From Nomia melanderi (Eukaryota > Arthropoda > Insecta > Hymenoptera > Halictidae), in assembly GCF_051020985.1 (NCBI RefSeq), contig NC_135012.1, positions 12,340,451-12,404,450 on the forward strand: a DNA stretch of 64,000 nucleotides, written 5' to 3'. Positions 11,401 to 24,400 of the stretch are shown here, piece after piece. The position numbers and the translations under genes are program-made. The notes under the pieces are model-generated. The model worked only from the letters and a program-made list of their open reading frames with translations. It ran no database searches and was not told the DNA's origin. Every line of letters starts with the position of its first letter. The stretch's first letter is position 1.

Positions 11401-14400
11401 TAGCGTACACACGGATTTAGATTGCCGATTGACGTAGGCAATCAAATATCAACCTTTGAAACAACAGTATGGTTTGCCTACAGTCGATGGCGTGCCAGAC
11501 TTTCTTTAAATATTTGCATCAAACGCGCGATTGCTAATAACCAACACTGTGATTCGAAAGAACAATGTGGGTCACGCTATCCCACCCCGCCAGATAGAGG
11601 TTAACCAGATTTCCTCTAAATATTTAGTTCTATTCAGTTTGTGAATTCAAACTTCGCCGATCGTCGGCCATCTCTAATATAGAAATAATAAAAAATCATG
11701 AATCAAAAACCAATTGAATCGTAACAAACGTATCATGGTTCATTACCAACAGCACATTAAATGAATCAAGTAAAAATTATTTTTTATAGTAACTGTCGTA
11801 CACTCGTTTTTAATTTAAACAGTCATCTTTCAAGACCTTTATACTAAATATATGTTCCACCCACCTTTTAATATCTAACAAATTTAGAATATTTCTAAAA
11901 GAAGAACTTAAGCATAAATATTTTCATAAGTAACACACTCTAATATTTTTAGTACTATCAACTGTAATACGTCTACTATTTTTTTCAACCGTCTCTCTCA
12001 ATTACTTATCGATCATTTAATATCTCTCTTCTCAAGTAATCATTTCCCCAGCATCATTTCCCAAGTGTCTAAAATTATTACTGTCCTACTTGAATTATAG
12101 AAGAACGAGGAGGAACTAACATACACGGTGGAGACTAAGTTTCCTTCTCTAGTGTCCTCCGCCCAGATTTTAACCCTCCAGTCCCCGACCGACATAAATA
12201 TCGCCGGATTGAAAACGTTGCGATCGACGGCGACCACCGGGCCAAAGTGAGCCTCGAACTTCACCGCGAGTTTCTCGGCGTTTGTTTTTGCCTTTCGCGA
12301 CCCGATCATGACGGTGCCGTTGTCCATGCCAAACATGCACTTCGTCCCCACGATCGGCCCGAAATTTGTACTCGAGATTCCGATCGCTCTGTCCATGCTC
12401 GGCTCGTTCGGTTTCTCTAGATCGAATATTATTTCCTCGACCGGCTGCCGGAGCCACCGCGTGTCCCAGCACATCGTGCGGCCGTCCAACGACGTCGAGA
12501 AAAATTCTGCGTTACTCTTCGAGTGCACCCATTTCACCGAGTTCACGTAAGTCCTGGAAAGAAAAGATCACTTGGTTATAACCCCTCGCCCTGTGGTTTC
12601 TTTCTTAATTCAATTTTATTTCTCGAATAAAACTTTTCACTTAAACATTCTTTACAATGAAATTCGGCACGAGGAACGATCGCGATGCATTAGGCTTGAC
12701 TTATTCTACTTGCACAGAAAATTTCGTAATTCTCTTTCTGATCTTTCCCTGTGAGTTACCGTGTGTTCCAACAAAAAATCACAGACTAGAAAATATGTTC
12801 TACCACTTACCTGTGACTGACCAGCAGATTAGTGTATTGAATGGGTTTCCCGCTGATTCGTAGATCCCAGTAACACACTTGGCCCGTCATAAGGCCGCCA
12901 GCAAGGACAGAAGGGTCCCGAGGATTAAATTCGCTGGCCACGCACGGGCAAAAAGGCTCCATCGCCATGTAAGGTTCGTTAGGATTGTCTGCGGGCGAAA
13001 CAACTATAGCGTCGCTTAAATCCGGATTAAAGGTATCGACGAGATTCTCATCGACTCGTTTACATTCGATCGTCGCGATCATTCGGTTAAGGGACGCAGA
13101 AGCGAAACAAGATTCTCTTTCCGGCTGTGCCGGGGAAAAGGGGGGGAACAATTTCTCGCCGAAAGCAACGGCCGAAGTGGACTCTCGGGTTTCAATCTCG
13201 GGCCATTTTCAATGGAACGTCTCCATCCACCGTTCCGAGTGTATGCAAAGAGATATGCAAAGCGATGCAAATACACTCCGCCCCCTTTACCCTTGCCCGT
13301 GATCCCGGTAATGCGGTGAAAATCGAGGCCTCGGGTTATAAGACCCGGAAGCGTTCCCGCGGCTTTTCTTCTACCTACCGACCTGCCAGACGTACACCGT
13401 GTTACTGTAGTCCGCTCGCCTGCCGAACTCCAGGAAACAGTAGGAGACCGCTATCCGGCTGCCGCTGTCCGGGCACCAAGAGATATTGGTTACCGGCCTC
13501 TTCGGCGACTCCGGGTCCGCGTACGCTTTCACAGCTCTGAAAACCGATTCCCGTGAAAACCGCGACACCTTTTTAGCTTTTTCGCGTCGCAACGGGAATT
13601 TTTGGGCGGAGAGTTGTCTCTGTTTGACAGAGGTTTCGAAGAGGTCTTTAGATCAGACTATTTTGGGACGCGCATTGTGGTGGATATTATGCGAATGGAA
13701 ATTGGCTTGGTGTCTGGGGTAAATTAGTCGCGTGATCCCTTGTTCTGTGATCTATCTTTCAACTGTGATCGATACAACTTTGTCGATGATAATTTGTTGA
13801 TGAAGGAGAGAAATTCTATGCATATCCTATATCTATGTTCGCCATGCGATATAATAATTGAGAACAGAAGAAGAATATTTAAGTTGAATTCAAAGGGATT
13901 GACTAGTACTTGTGTTCGTTGAATTCTATTTAAAATGTTCACGTCGAGTATCACACGTTAAACGAAAAAATTTCTTTTCTCATAATGAAGGTAGAGTGAA
14001 GTGTATCTCGCGAGGCGTAATAACTTTGCGCTATAATTTCGGCGTTTTAAATTACGCGGCACGCTAATGAGACGACACTAGATCGAATCAAAATGTAACA
14101 TCGCGCTTGCTCACCTGAGGCTGAGTGGTTGTACCAGCTCCGTCGGCACCATGTCGTCGAAATAGTGCTGGTAAATGTTCACCGCGCCATTTTGAAGAAC
14201 ACCTCCTTCCACTATCTGTAACAAAACTTAATTTAACGTGACTAACTTGGGCAACGTAATTTTAGTTGGATCACCTTGTCACGCTGCCGAGAATCGCATT
14301 AATTTAAAAGCTTTTTAGGTGTACGGAGCGACTTAATTCTGAAATTTCGAAAGCCTCATAAGTTATTCGAGCATATAAAATCGCAATAAAAATGTTAAGA

Positions 14401-17400
14401 TCCCCGTCGTGTACTCTGAATAAATTCCACTCTTTTCTTCGACAACCGCTACTGTAATCGAGTACATATTATGCAGATTCTCGTGTGATAGAATTTTCCT
14501 GTATCTCGAAGACATTTTCTATTTTTGAGCATAGAGAAAATTGAGCATATTACATAATTGCGTATAAATTGTTTCTATCGCGTCGTATTCACTCTGAGAA
14601 AATATCTCAGATTTCTCCCGACACCCGGTATATTATAGACACTGTACCCGGTGAAGCTACAAAGGCACGAAGTGTCCTAGATCGATAATGTCCAATGAAA
14701 CTTTTTCAAAGTTGGAAAGTGACGAGCCGCGTATCCGACCATTCAGCACCGAGAACACCGAACGATTTCGAGCAGTAACTTACTCCAAACAAGTTATGTA
14801 ATTTCGGCGCCCAGTGGTCATCTTTCTCTACTCTCCTGCGGAATCTCGCAGTCGCCTCCTCGTCCCTTGGATTGATCTCCCTGGGCCATCCGCCCTCGAA
14901 ATGACACATTCCGGAGTTTCTTGTCGTCCTTCCGCCGGTTTGAGCCTGAAATTTCAAGGGAACCGTTGTCCAACTAACAAAACTCGAATTCACCTTGCTA
15001 TCCGCAAGATGATTTTATCAGAGGATTCGGCTCAAGAACAATTTCTACCAATCAGCGATTATTAACCTCTCGTATATTATACATTGAAATTGCAACTTTT
15101 CGTTCGTTCAAATATTGGTTCATCCATCATAAATAATGTGGTTTCTATACTTTTTTTTATTTTTAAAAATAAATATAGATAAAACATTTTTGAAACAATT
15201 ACAATGTATAGATCATCGCTTAAAGGAGTTTGCTGTTTAATACTTATCAATTGAAACGAATTAAATTGTTCGCGAACGAAGATGAAATGTAGAAAGAAAC
15301 TCGAATATGATGGAAGTCTGTTAAAGAGCTTTCTCGTGTAACGTGTTAAGTAACGTGATACTAAAACTGAATGAAAGTAAAGAAGTGAGATAAGAAGAAG
15401 TTCAATTTTAAACTTTTTTTGGATACACACTTAGTAGGATAATAATAATTAGTATTTATTCGTCGAAGTAACTGTGTGATAAGAAATATGAGAAACCAAA
15501 AGCTCGATTGTTATTAATTGGACTTGATATTTGATGTCTTTAGAGCTTCAGGATAAAAATATTTTTATTCGAACCGCGGGGTCAAATATCGCATATTCAT
15601 GCTCTGATACCCTAATTGGGATTCTACCCGCGTTAGAGGATTATGTGCCTGATAACGGCTTAATTATTTGTCAAGCATTTGCATGGCGGGCTAATCGGTT
15701 TCCGCTATTTGATTTTCGACACGGAAAACGATTAGCATGTATTTTGGATTATGTACTTTACATTCGAAATTTCATCGAAACGTTCGGACTTTTTAAAAGC
15801 TTGCGAAATATAACGTATTCGTATAATAATGTTCCTCAACGTGCTATCGATCGCGTTAACCTCTTGCTCTACGATATCGCGTCAGCCTCGTGATAAAGAT
15901 ATTCAACTAAATTCAACAAATCCAAATGTTATTTATTTTTCTGAAATATAAATGAAATATTTCTTTTCTGTTATCAATCGTTAACGTTTGAAGTAAATAT
16001 AGCGAGTGGAATAAGTACGAAATCATTTTCTTCTGATAAACGTTAAAGTACTTTTATCGAGTACAGTTTCGAAGGAAATCGTAAGCGATTAATAAAAGAT
16101 CAACGGTAAATTCAGTGCACCTCCGTATACTCCTATTCAATTAATTTAATTAAATCTTATCATTTCGATAAAAACTAAACGAATGAATAATCACATAACG
16201 TTCAAAGTCTTTTTCTCTCGAGTGTTTGAAACCGCGACAAGTGTTCGTTGACTTCTGCGGCCGACTGTACGTTCCGAGGCAATAAAATTGTAATCGATGA
16301 AAATGTTTTCCAAGTATTTATTATTTATTAACGCGCTTCACGGCCGGAGCATCGCGCGCTTCTCACGGCCGGGAGACGCTGCTTGAAAACGGGGACGCTA
16401 TAGAAATCCGTGGAAAACGCCGGGGAACCTGTAGCAGCGCGGAAAGTTGCATGCTCGATGCATCGAGTAAGAAAGTTTTCGGCGAGCCTGTTGTGCTTTC
16501 ATCCGTGCCCGTCTAACCGAAAGCTTTTAACATGTTGATACTGCTTCTGTTACCGTAACGCTCGACGAACAGAGCTCTCCGGAGTAAATAAACTTGTCTG
16601 TTGCCCTCAGTGTAACGAATCGCTTCTCAAATTTAAGCGTACGAATTTCGATTTTTTCTCTTTTCTCGTTGGCCAAGGAACAAATTCGTTGAAACTAAAA
16701 TATTATGATAATTATAAAATATTATGATACACGTGTATTATACACTTTAATATCGCAATGAAAATATTGAAATTAGATTTTAGTGTATTAATTATTCAAC
16801 GAATGTGAGTAGTAATTAGTCAGTGGTGGAAGGTAAATGAAAGAGTGAAGAAATTACAGGGAATGTAAAGAGTAAAATATATTTTAAGGATTGAAATGAT
16901 AAAAGTAATTGATATATTTCTTTTATTATTTTTTCATACTTTCTCGTTCTACGTTACTTTTTATTAGCTTCAGTTTGGTTTGCCGAATGAAGACGGTATT
17001 TGTCGTTATCAAAAATTGTAGTTCATTTTATGATCGGAACGGGAATCGATAGTATAATAGTTCTAATGACAGGAGTTCAATAATAGGTATTTAGCAAATC
17101 AAGCGTCGAGTCAATTTTCGTTTTAATATGCGAGGTTCGGATGAATGGAGTTCTATTGTGGCGCTATCAATGGAGTAAAGGTAACTCTCCGATAACGCAA
17201 TTAATTAGTTTCATGTTATTGCAAACCGTGTTATTTGAGATTCAAGATTCGCAGAATTTTTAAGACCACGCACCGCGTATGGCAGAAATCCACGAAATTC
17301 GACACTCGAGATTCGTACAAAATAATTGGACACTTGAAACCCAGGCAATTTTTCAAAAATCGTAGAACTTTATCACGTGTTTTCACTTTACAAGAGAACT

Positions 17401-18495
17401 CCCAACTTCCTGTAAAAAATCATTCCCCCATAAATAATAGCCGTAGAAGAATTATAATATTTAACAAATAATATTATTTTCTATACATTACGTAGCATCT
17501 AAGAGTTTATAATATTTGAAATATTTTCAGTTGAAATTTTGTCCACGTTCAAACACTGTGTACCATAAAATAATTAGTCAAATGAACTCTTACTACTCCA
17601 ATACTTCCATCGATTAATAATTACTGTTTCTCACTGTTTCTTAAAGATAATTTCCAGCTATCTATTTGAATAATTCAACCTTATACAAACAACAATGCAA
17701 CTAATTTTCACTCGAACAAATTCATTCGAATAAATCAGAATAAATTCTCAAAACCCGTTTCAATAAATTTACATAAACTCTCGTTTAAATAAATTGAAAT
17801 TCGAATCAGTTCAATTAACCACTTATCCGTATAACACGGGTTACGAACTTTACTCGTTATACTTCTAAAATTTTATTCATTATGATCCAGCTTAAGCCCT
17901 GGTCCGATTAAAATCTCTCTTACCCCCGACGAAAAAGCACAATGGATCCGAAGAGACGACGTCCGGTAAGGGTTGGCCCTAGCCGGTCCAATAAACGTCA
18001 CGTATCGTTTTACCAACCATCGGCCCGAAGAAGTTTCCACTCGAAGGGGTTAATTAAACCCATTCACGGAAACATCGTTAACGACTGCGCGCCGTGAAAC
18101 AGCCTAACCAATGTCTACAGGGTAGCTGGCGCCATTGTGCCACCGGTTTCACAGAGAAAAGAATCCTCCTATCGAGATCAGGAACAATGGCGGACTCCCT
18201 CTCTCTCTTTCTCTCTTTCCAATGCCGTGTTGATTCGGATCAACGCTGATGCACTGAATGAACCGGGCGAAACCCGTTCCCCTTTAATCTCCTTAAATCA
18301 CGTTCGGCTAACCTCGTGCGCCGCCAATTGCGTCGACTTCTGTGCCCCGGCGTGACAGTGAGTCCTCGTGATGTAATTGACCATGTCAGCCGGATTCGGA
18401 TGCATGTTCACGTCCAGCGTCGGCTCCGTCACGTCGAACACGCACTGCTTTCCGAACTCTGTCCGCTTCTTCACGTACACCTTTTTGATCTCCAT
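8097..18495 (-). CDS. DNAI2: Axonemal dynein intermediate chain, DNAI2 family, copy A (10 exons, 934 aa)
   Basis: WD40-repeat intermediate chain of the axonemal outer dynein arm, which links heavy and light chains at the base of the motor in sperm flagella and sensory cilia (family knowledge). Coding exons, 5' to 3' on the minus strand: 18495-18313, 14945-14784, 14215-14115, 13536-13379, 12988-12811, 12553-12125, 11133-10851, 10340-10032, 9709-9033, 8421-8097. Every junction is AG/GT and the summed length, 2805 bases, is an exact multiple of three. The N-terminus has the family signature VYVKKRTEFGKQC, followed by EGGWPREINP and FRRRVEKD. WD-type strands end in VYVW, CYWDLR, CWDTR, VKIWAED and AWDLL (about residues 170-480). 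A charged helix starting YLERCSKL follows. Vertebrate DNAI2 is about 600 residues, so residues 602-934 are an extra tail. The start ATG at 18495 has a good context (AAGATGG). The family call is near certain; exons 9-10 rest on splice phase and on similarity to copy B. Confidence 0.92.
8731..8750 (+). mobile_element. Solo end of the TTAA MITE family
   Basis: CGTGGCGCTTAACGCGTTAA matches the right end of the MITEs at 43171 and 52433, including the flanking TTAA. No convincing left end lies within a few hundred bases; a decayed one may be near 8612. It sits in intron 9 of dynein copy A. A further weak left-end fragment (GACACGTTAAGCGCTAT) lies near 29925. Confidence 0.45.
9033..9709 (-). CDS. 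DNAI2: Copy A exon 9: Lys/Glu-rich C-terminal extension with cysteine cluster
   Basis: Encodes residues 602-827 of copy A. The acceptor is CTTTTCCCAAAG before GAA CTA, and the donor is CG|GTGAGA in phase 2. The exon opens with ELQKYADKTEPELRP, then runs through strongly basic and acidic tracts to CKGEICRPNVCC (716-727, bases 9332-9367). It ends in a predicted charged helix (EFMQEVERARREISEA). No known domain is recognised. If the donor were ignored the frame would close at once on TGA, which supports splicing. Exon 8 could instead run on for eight codons to a stop (VGNLVYKS), giving a short isoform close to the usual family length. Confidence 0.8.
13757..13816 (+). repeat. Three-copy dispersed repeat, member a
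   Basis: TTTCAACTGTGATCGATACA, then ACTTTGTCGATGATAATTTG, ending GAGAGAAATTC. Clearly related to 30023-30078 and 62668-62720. It lies in intron 3 of dynein copy A. Family unknown. Confidence 0.6.
14946..18312 (-). other. Intron 1 of copy A (3.4 kb), no supported gene inside
   Basis: The long first intron runs from donor GAG|GTTAGC to acceptor ATTTCAG|GCT. It contains one ATG-started plus-strand frame of 119 codons (15534-15893). That frame has no recognisable domain, no intron signals that would extend it and AT-driven codon use, so I do not call it a gene. The rest is AT-rich, apart from a CpG-richer patch at about 16250-16600. Confidence 0.7.
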
Positions 18496-21400
18496 CTTGA
18501 ATCTTGGAAACGCGAGACCTCGGAACAAAGACTCGTGTAGGGGAATATGAAAGGCATACACCCTTTTATAGTTCATTAGAACACAAACAAACACACGTGC
18601 GCGCTCGCATAATAGAAATAAAAAATACAAATAAGAATGGAAACAAGAGTATAGTGAGATGCACAAAGTCGACATGTACCGAGTGTACACCGAGTAGATT
18701 TTCGACTTCGATCGACACCCTGTATATATATACATACATACATTTTTCTTTAATCGAATATTGATAGGGCAGTTTAGCAGATAAACTGGTATTCGAACAT
18801 TTCATACAACATATACGTTTTTTAATTTTATTTGCGGTAGAAATGCAGATTTTTCAAGAAAGCAGGTAGGTTGTCGAAAACATTGTCCCTGAATCTTTGA
18901 ATGGACACTAACAAGAAGAGAATAATACAAACTGAACAGAATCTGCTTTTGTTCAGTTTCATTCAACTGCGAAAAGAAAGAATGTATCCTATTTGATTCG
19001 TAAATGAATATTTCAGCAATGAGAATTTAAAAATTTGTATATTATTCAAAGCGCAATTAGTAATAAATCTTAAATAATTTTCTAATTACATTTCTATAAG
19101 TTCCTTTAGGAATAACCTTCGTTTCATTCGGTTCGTACTAATTTAATGACAAAGGCTACACACACGACTCTGTAAAATTCTGTCTGGCAGTCGCAAAGTA
19201 ATGAACCTTTCGGTATCGTTCCCTCTCTTTATCAAAGATTGATAATTCGCGCGGGCACGAAATTCACGCCGATTTACAGAGCGCTAAAGGGTAGGAAGCG
19301 AGCGCTGGAACATTCGTGAACTCACCGAGCGAATAAAGTTACAACCGGTACGATATTTACCTTGTTTCGGCAAACACGCGGGAACTCCTCTAAAGATTCA
19401 CGGCGGCCTCACTCTGCTTTTCACCCTTTCTTGCAGAAATATTTCTCCCTTTACGCGCGATTTCGCCACAAATAGACTCAAATCCGCGCTAGCTGTTAAA
19501 ATAATCTCTCCGAAACGCTGCTGAAATTTTCAATGTTACTCCGTTGGTATCGTGTAAAACAAATAAAACGGTTTAAACGCTTATGATACATATATTTTTT
19601 AATCGGCTATTAATGCTTTTATTTTTAAGAATTTATTTAGAACAAAAATTGCAGTTACCGTTTCTTTAATAGCATATTGTTTCTTTGACATGATTGTCTA
19701 CGTAAGTACTTACATCGCTGAGTAATACTAGCGCGATCGCTTTATCTCATTGCGACAGGTACTCAAGAATTTTACGGTAAATTTAATTTGTAAAATCTTC
19801 AAGACGTTTCGAAACTTTCGATACCTTTCAAGATCCTTTCAAACTTTCAAGATCTTCGATATTCAAGATCTTTAAACTATTCATGACTGAAGACTTTAAG
19901 ACATTTGAAACATTTAAAGATTTTAGACTTCTGTGATCTTTGAAACTTTTAAAGCTCTTATGTCTATTAAAGCCATTATACTTCGTCACATTTTCTAAAT
20001 ACTCAACATCCTTTCCTTTCGAGTTAATCGAGTAATTAATATTATTAATATTATTGTAATATTAATATTTAATCAGTCAAAAAATATTTTACAAAAACCT
20101 TTTTTTCTCGAAACCTCAGAAATTGGAGTTACATTACTATTATTGTGAGCCATTCATTATTATATTCATACAACATTACCGACAAATCTTCAGATTACCT
20201 AATCGCATAGCGACATTTATCACAACCTGTGAGCCGGTTTATTTGTGAAACGTTCAAAGGGAAATTAACAATCTGCTCTATCAACGTATAGTACATACTA
20301 GATTCGAAGAATATCAGGGATGAAAAGATCGCCAGTCCTGCGACGGAACTTACATCACTGCATTAGAACGAAGCTAGGTTATTCCCTTAAATTCCGTTTC
20401 GTTTGAACACAGTCATGATTTTCCGCTTGATTTCGAGTAGTTTCGATATCTCGACGAGTGATACTCTACTTGCTCGGGAGTGAAGTGCGAGTACATGTGG
20501 TTACGGTTGATATAATAAATCCAGTTTGTATTAATAATAGCCGGCCATTATTAGCAATATCCGCGTCTTTTGGTAAATATGAATAATAAATTGTAATAAT
20601 TACTCGCATAGTTCGGTACATTTAATAAAAACAGTTGTATTATCTTTTATTATTTACGAACACAGTTATACTACGTTTTTTAACGTGATTATACGTTACT
20701 TCTTTATTTTAGTACAGAAGTTTCGACGAAATAATTTTTATTGGCAAAACTAAAGAATGTTCTATAAAGTGTGTGAGACAAGAGCATCCGAGTATATAAA
20801 TAGTATGTGCGTTGTTTGATTTAGTTAGTGTTTTATCGTATATCGTTTATCGATATTCAGAAATAATCGGAAAGTTCGCTTCGAGAACGAAATGCGCATA
20901 ATTCCTCGATCACGGTCCGATTCGTAAAGGTCTGTTTGTTCCTATCAATGATTTTTCCCGTTGCCCGGCGGAACATCGAAACATTGCGCTCAGCAATCTG
21001 CCGCGGGACTGACCCGATCGACAGGAAAAGCGGGACGGCCGGCAGAAGATTGCAATCAGAGCTTCCCGATTCTTTGCTAATACTTGGTTCATCAAGAACC
21101 GCTGATGCAATCATTCTGTCTTAACGAATCGATCGTTTCCCGTTATTAAGCTTCGTTGCCCGCGCGCCGAGGGTCGCATTCGCGTCACGCCCCGCGCGGC
21201 CGAAAGACTTTCCTTTACAATTTAATATCCGGTGAAATTGTAACGAAAAAATGTCGAACCGCTAATCATTTTAACCGTGCCGTATATCCCGACGCCCGGT
21301 AATCAAATTCTATGATAAAAAAAAAATTGTTTCACCGCGTTCACCTCCAATCACGATATTTCCCAGCGAACTTTTTATTTTGTTTTCGAAGTTGAAAGAG

Positions 21401-24400
21401 AAGTACGCGGGCGAGAGTTGTTAATGGAATTTTACGAGGGAAAAATGTTTCTTAAATTCATGAATTTGAACACTTTTTTCTCGACGCGACAGAATGATCG
21501 CGTTTGCACGAGAAATACTGAAACTTATATTTTTATATTATTTTATCGCGTTAACGAATAAAAAATATGAATATGTATTTTAGTGTATGATAAAAATTTG
21601 GAAGTCTGTTTTAATCTAACTCTTGATCTCTCGACGACTCTAGTGTTTCATAAGCAGTCTAATTAACTAACTTAATTTTCTTGTCGTGGCTACGAAATAC
21701 AGAACGCTTCTTTGTAATGAGATATCAACGTAACGGGATATTAAAATGTAAGGGAAGATTTCAAAGAATCTCCACTTGATCTATCACACGTGTAGAAATT
21801 AACTACCTTAACTACCTTACAAACGACTCGTGCGACAGCGAGATTTCTTAATTGCATACGGAAAAGGGATGAACGAGATGCACACTCCGGCAAAGATATT
21901 TCAAAGAGTACAATTATTGTTTTACTGAATTATTTCGTTTAGTAAGTTCTCAGAAAAAGAGTCTTCACTTCTTCAATAATTATAGAAGAATTCTGAACTC
22001 GCATTGATCGAATTGGTCGATTTAACCTATTTAACTACAGAATTTCACGAAAGTTTGTAACCAAATCGAAGACACGCCCAGCAAATTCAAGATTAGCATA
22101 GAAATTAAACAGCAGGTCAGATTCCTCGCCGATATATCGCGCGTTATACGCATGAAACGTCCTTGAAGGGAGCATCAACGCCGTATTAACGGCGTAGCGC
22201 GCGATTCATTCAACTTTCATTTTAATCTGTTCCGCGGCGCGGTCCTAATATTTCGTTAATAGCCCGATCCTAAATAATTTTCCCGTTTCAGCGAAGATAG
22301 CTCGCAAATTGGAAGCTTATGCTCGTTCCGGGACAGCAAGCCGTTAATGTTGCAGAAATTGCCCGGCTGCGAGGCGGTCCGCGATGAATATAAAATAACC
22401 AGACCGACGAGAACACCGCGCGGCGAGAGAGCTGCAACCGGAAAATAATTTCTGTTTATTGACCGAACGTTACAATGACTCTCCTTCCGAACGAGTCGCG
22501 CTTGAATCACGTAAAGGCCCTTACACACCTTGAAACACGTTCCGATGCATCGATTTAGTCTAGGTTTCATGATGCGCATCGTAGTTTGGTATCGGCGGAT
22601 CTGCATCAGGAACAACTGGCGTCGATGCAACAATCAGAATACGATGTAATAATCAGTTACGTGAAAACTAAAAACGATAGGCGGTTAAAATTCGTCGTAA
22701 AAAATAGAGGAGAGTTGTCCGGATATGTAGCTATAAAAATTTGGAATATTGCGTGTCATTAAATGTCTATAAATAATGATCAAAGTTTAAAAAGGGGTAG
22801 ATTACCTGTAAAAAACTGAAGATGACCCCGACGACTCTGGCAAGAAAAGGTTGACCAAGAATCTGGTAAGATCATCTTAAAGCGCTCCTTGAACCGTGTT
22901 ATTTCAGCTAAACAAATTTCCGATCGAACCGCCGGCAGCAGAATAATTTAAGCTGATCACGCTTCACGGTCCACCTTCTACATGCGTTAACGATGCAAAC
23001 GTGTTAAGAGAATGAGAGATACGCCGCCGAATGCTCCGGAACAGTGTGTAGGAGGCTTAACGGCCCGTCCCCGCCGCCCCCGACCCTGATCCCGGCCCGT
23101 TTTCAGCTTTATTTTCAACGGTATGCCAAAAATTGCCGGTTTTCGAAGCTAACCGCCACAAAGGGCGGCCTCTAATTGCCTTCGGCCGAAAGTCGGGCGA
23201 CTTTGATGCCGCGCGCACGTCGAATTTGTTACGGGCGAGGGGCCGCGCCGCTGCGGACGAAGGTCTACTTCGTTGCAGCTGATTGTTTTAATGAAAGGTT
23301 CCCGGTAATTGCAGAAACGACCGACGACCGCGTTGTTGGGAACACTTCGCGGCTCCGTTTCGACGAGCGTCGGCCGAAGAAGTAACGTAGTTTTGCGCTG
23401 CCTTTCGGGAAGGATTCCGTTTGCACGGAGCGTGCGTGCGGGGGACAATAACGAGGGAGGTTTCACGCATGGCGATTTTGTTTTCGGAGAATGGCTGGGA
23501 GTTTTGTGACTCGGTGTTACGAGAATGAAGTTTGCGTTGATTGCTAGGAAAATTTGGTATATCCGCTAGAAAAATGGCACTGAATCATGGATGTGATATG
23601 GATAATTGCAGTAGGTAAATGGTATGATTAATAATCGCATTCATAGAAGAAATGTTTAAAATATGATGTTTTATCATTTCCTCATGAAGATTTAGAATTT
23701 TGACAACTCCACGAGTTACCTTATTTTCTGTTAATATCATAGACAAATATATACCATAAAATAACTTTTCTTTGTAACAGTTTTATATATAATTTATAAT
23801 AGTTATGCAGCTAAATGTAATATATAATAATTTACAATAGTAATGGATAATAATAAAAACGGATAAACGTATATTTGCATAAAGATCCGCAGTTTATCCA
23901 TAAATACGCGATAAGAAGATTAATCAGATCCATGAATAAACAAAGAGATTTCAATTAACAGCAATTCCTATAAGCCAGTTTCCAAAGCTTCATGCCAGTA
24001 CAAAAACCCGTTGCCCCATTCGCTGGTAGCGATGAGAAGACAGGTAGCCTTAAAACGGCTCCAAAATGGCGCATACGCTCCGGCCGCCCCTGCTGCCGTT
24101 TTTCGTCTAGCCCGGTTCCAAAGCCGGGCTGGTGTTTCCTCTCGAACAGGCCCCGAAGTCAAAAAGCCTGATAAACCGTTCCCCTTTCATCAGCTAATGC
24201 ACATAGATTCCGTTCGACAGTTTTCTGCCGGCAGTGCGTGCCATCCAACGGGTGGAAGGAACAAGGGGAGAAAGAGAGGGAAAAGGAGATCCCGATTGTG
24301 TTTCGAACGACTGGAACCTTTTTTTATCCTCCGGTGGGATAAGCTCGGAGAAATTGGAATTGGAATGGAAGATCGAACTAGAATTTTGGTTTCCACCGGC

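Noticed and set aside
12115..12120. GTTAGT as the donor of copy A exon 6
   Set aside because: It gives phase 0, which breaks the frame into exon 7; GTATGT four bases earlier gives phase 2, as in copy B, and the same exon length of 429.
15534..15893. 119-codon ATG-started frame in dynein copy A intron 1
   Set aside because: No recognisable family, no nearby promoter or polyadenylation pattern; length is within reach of chance.
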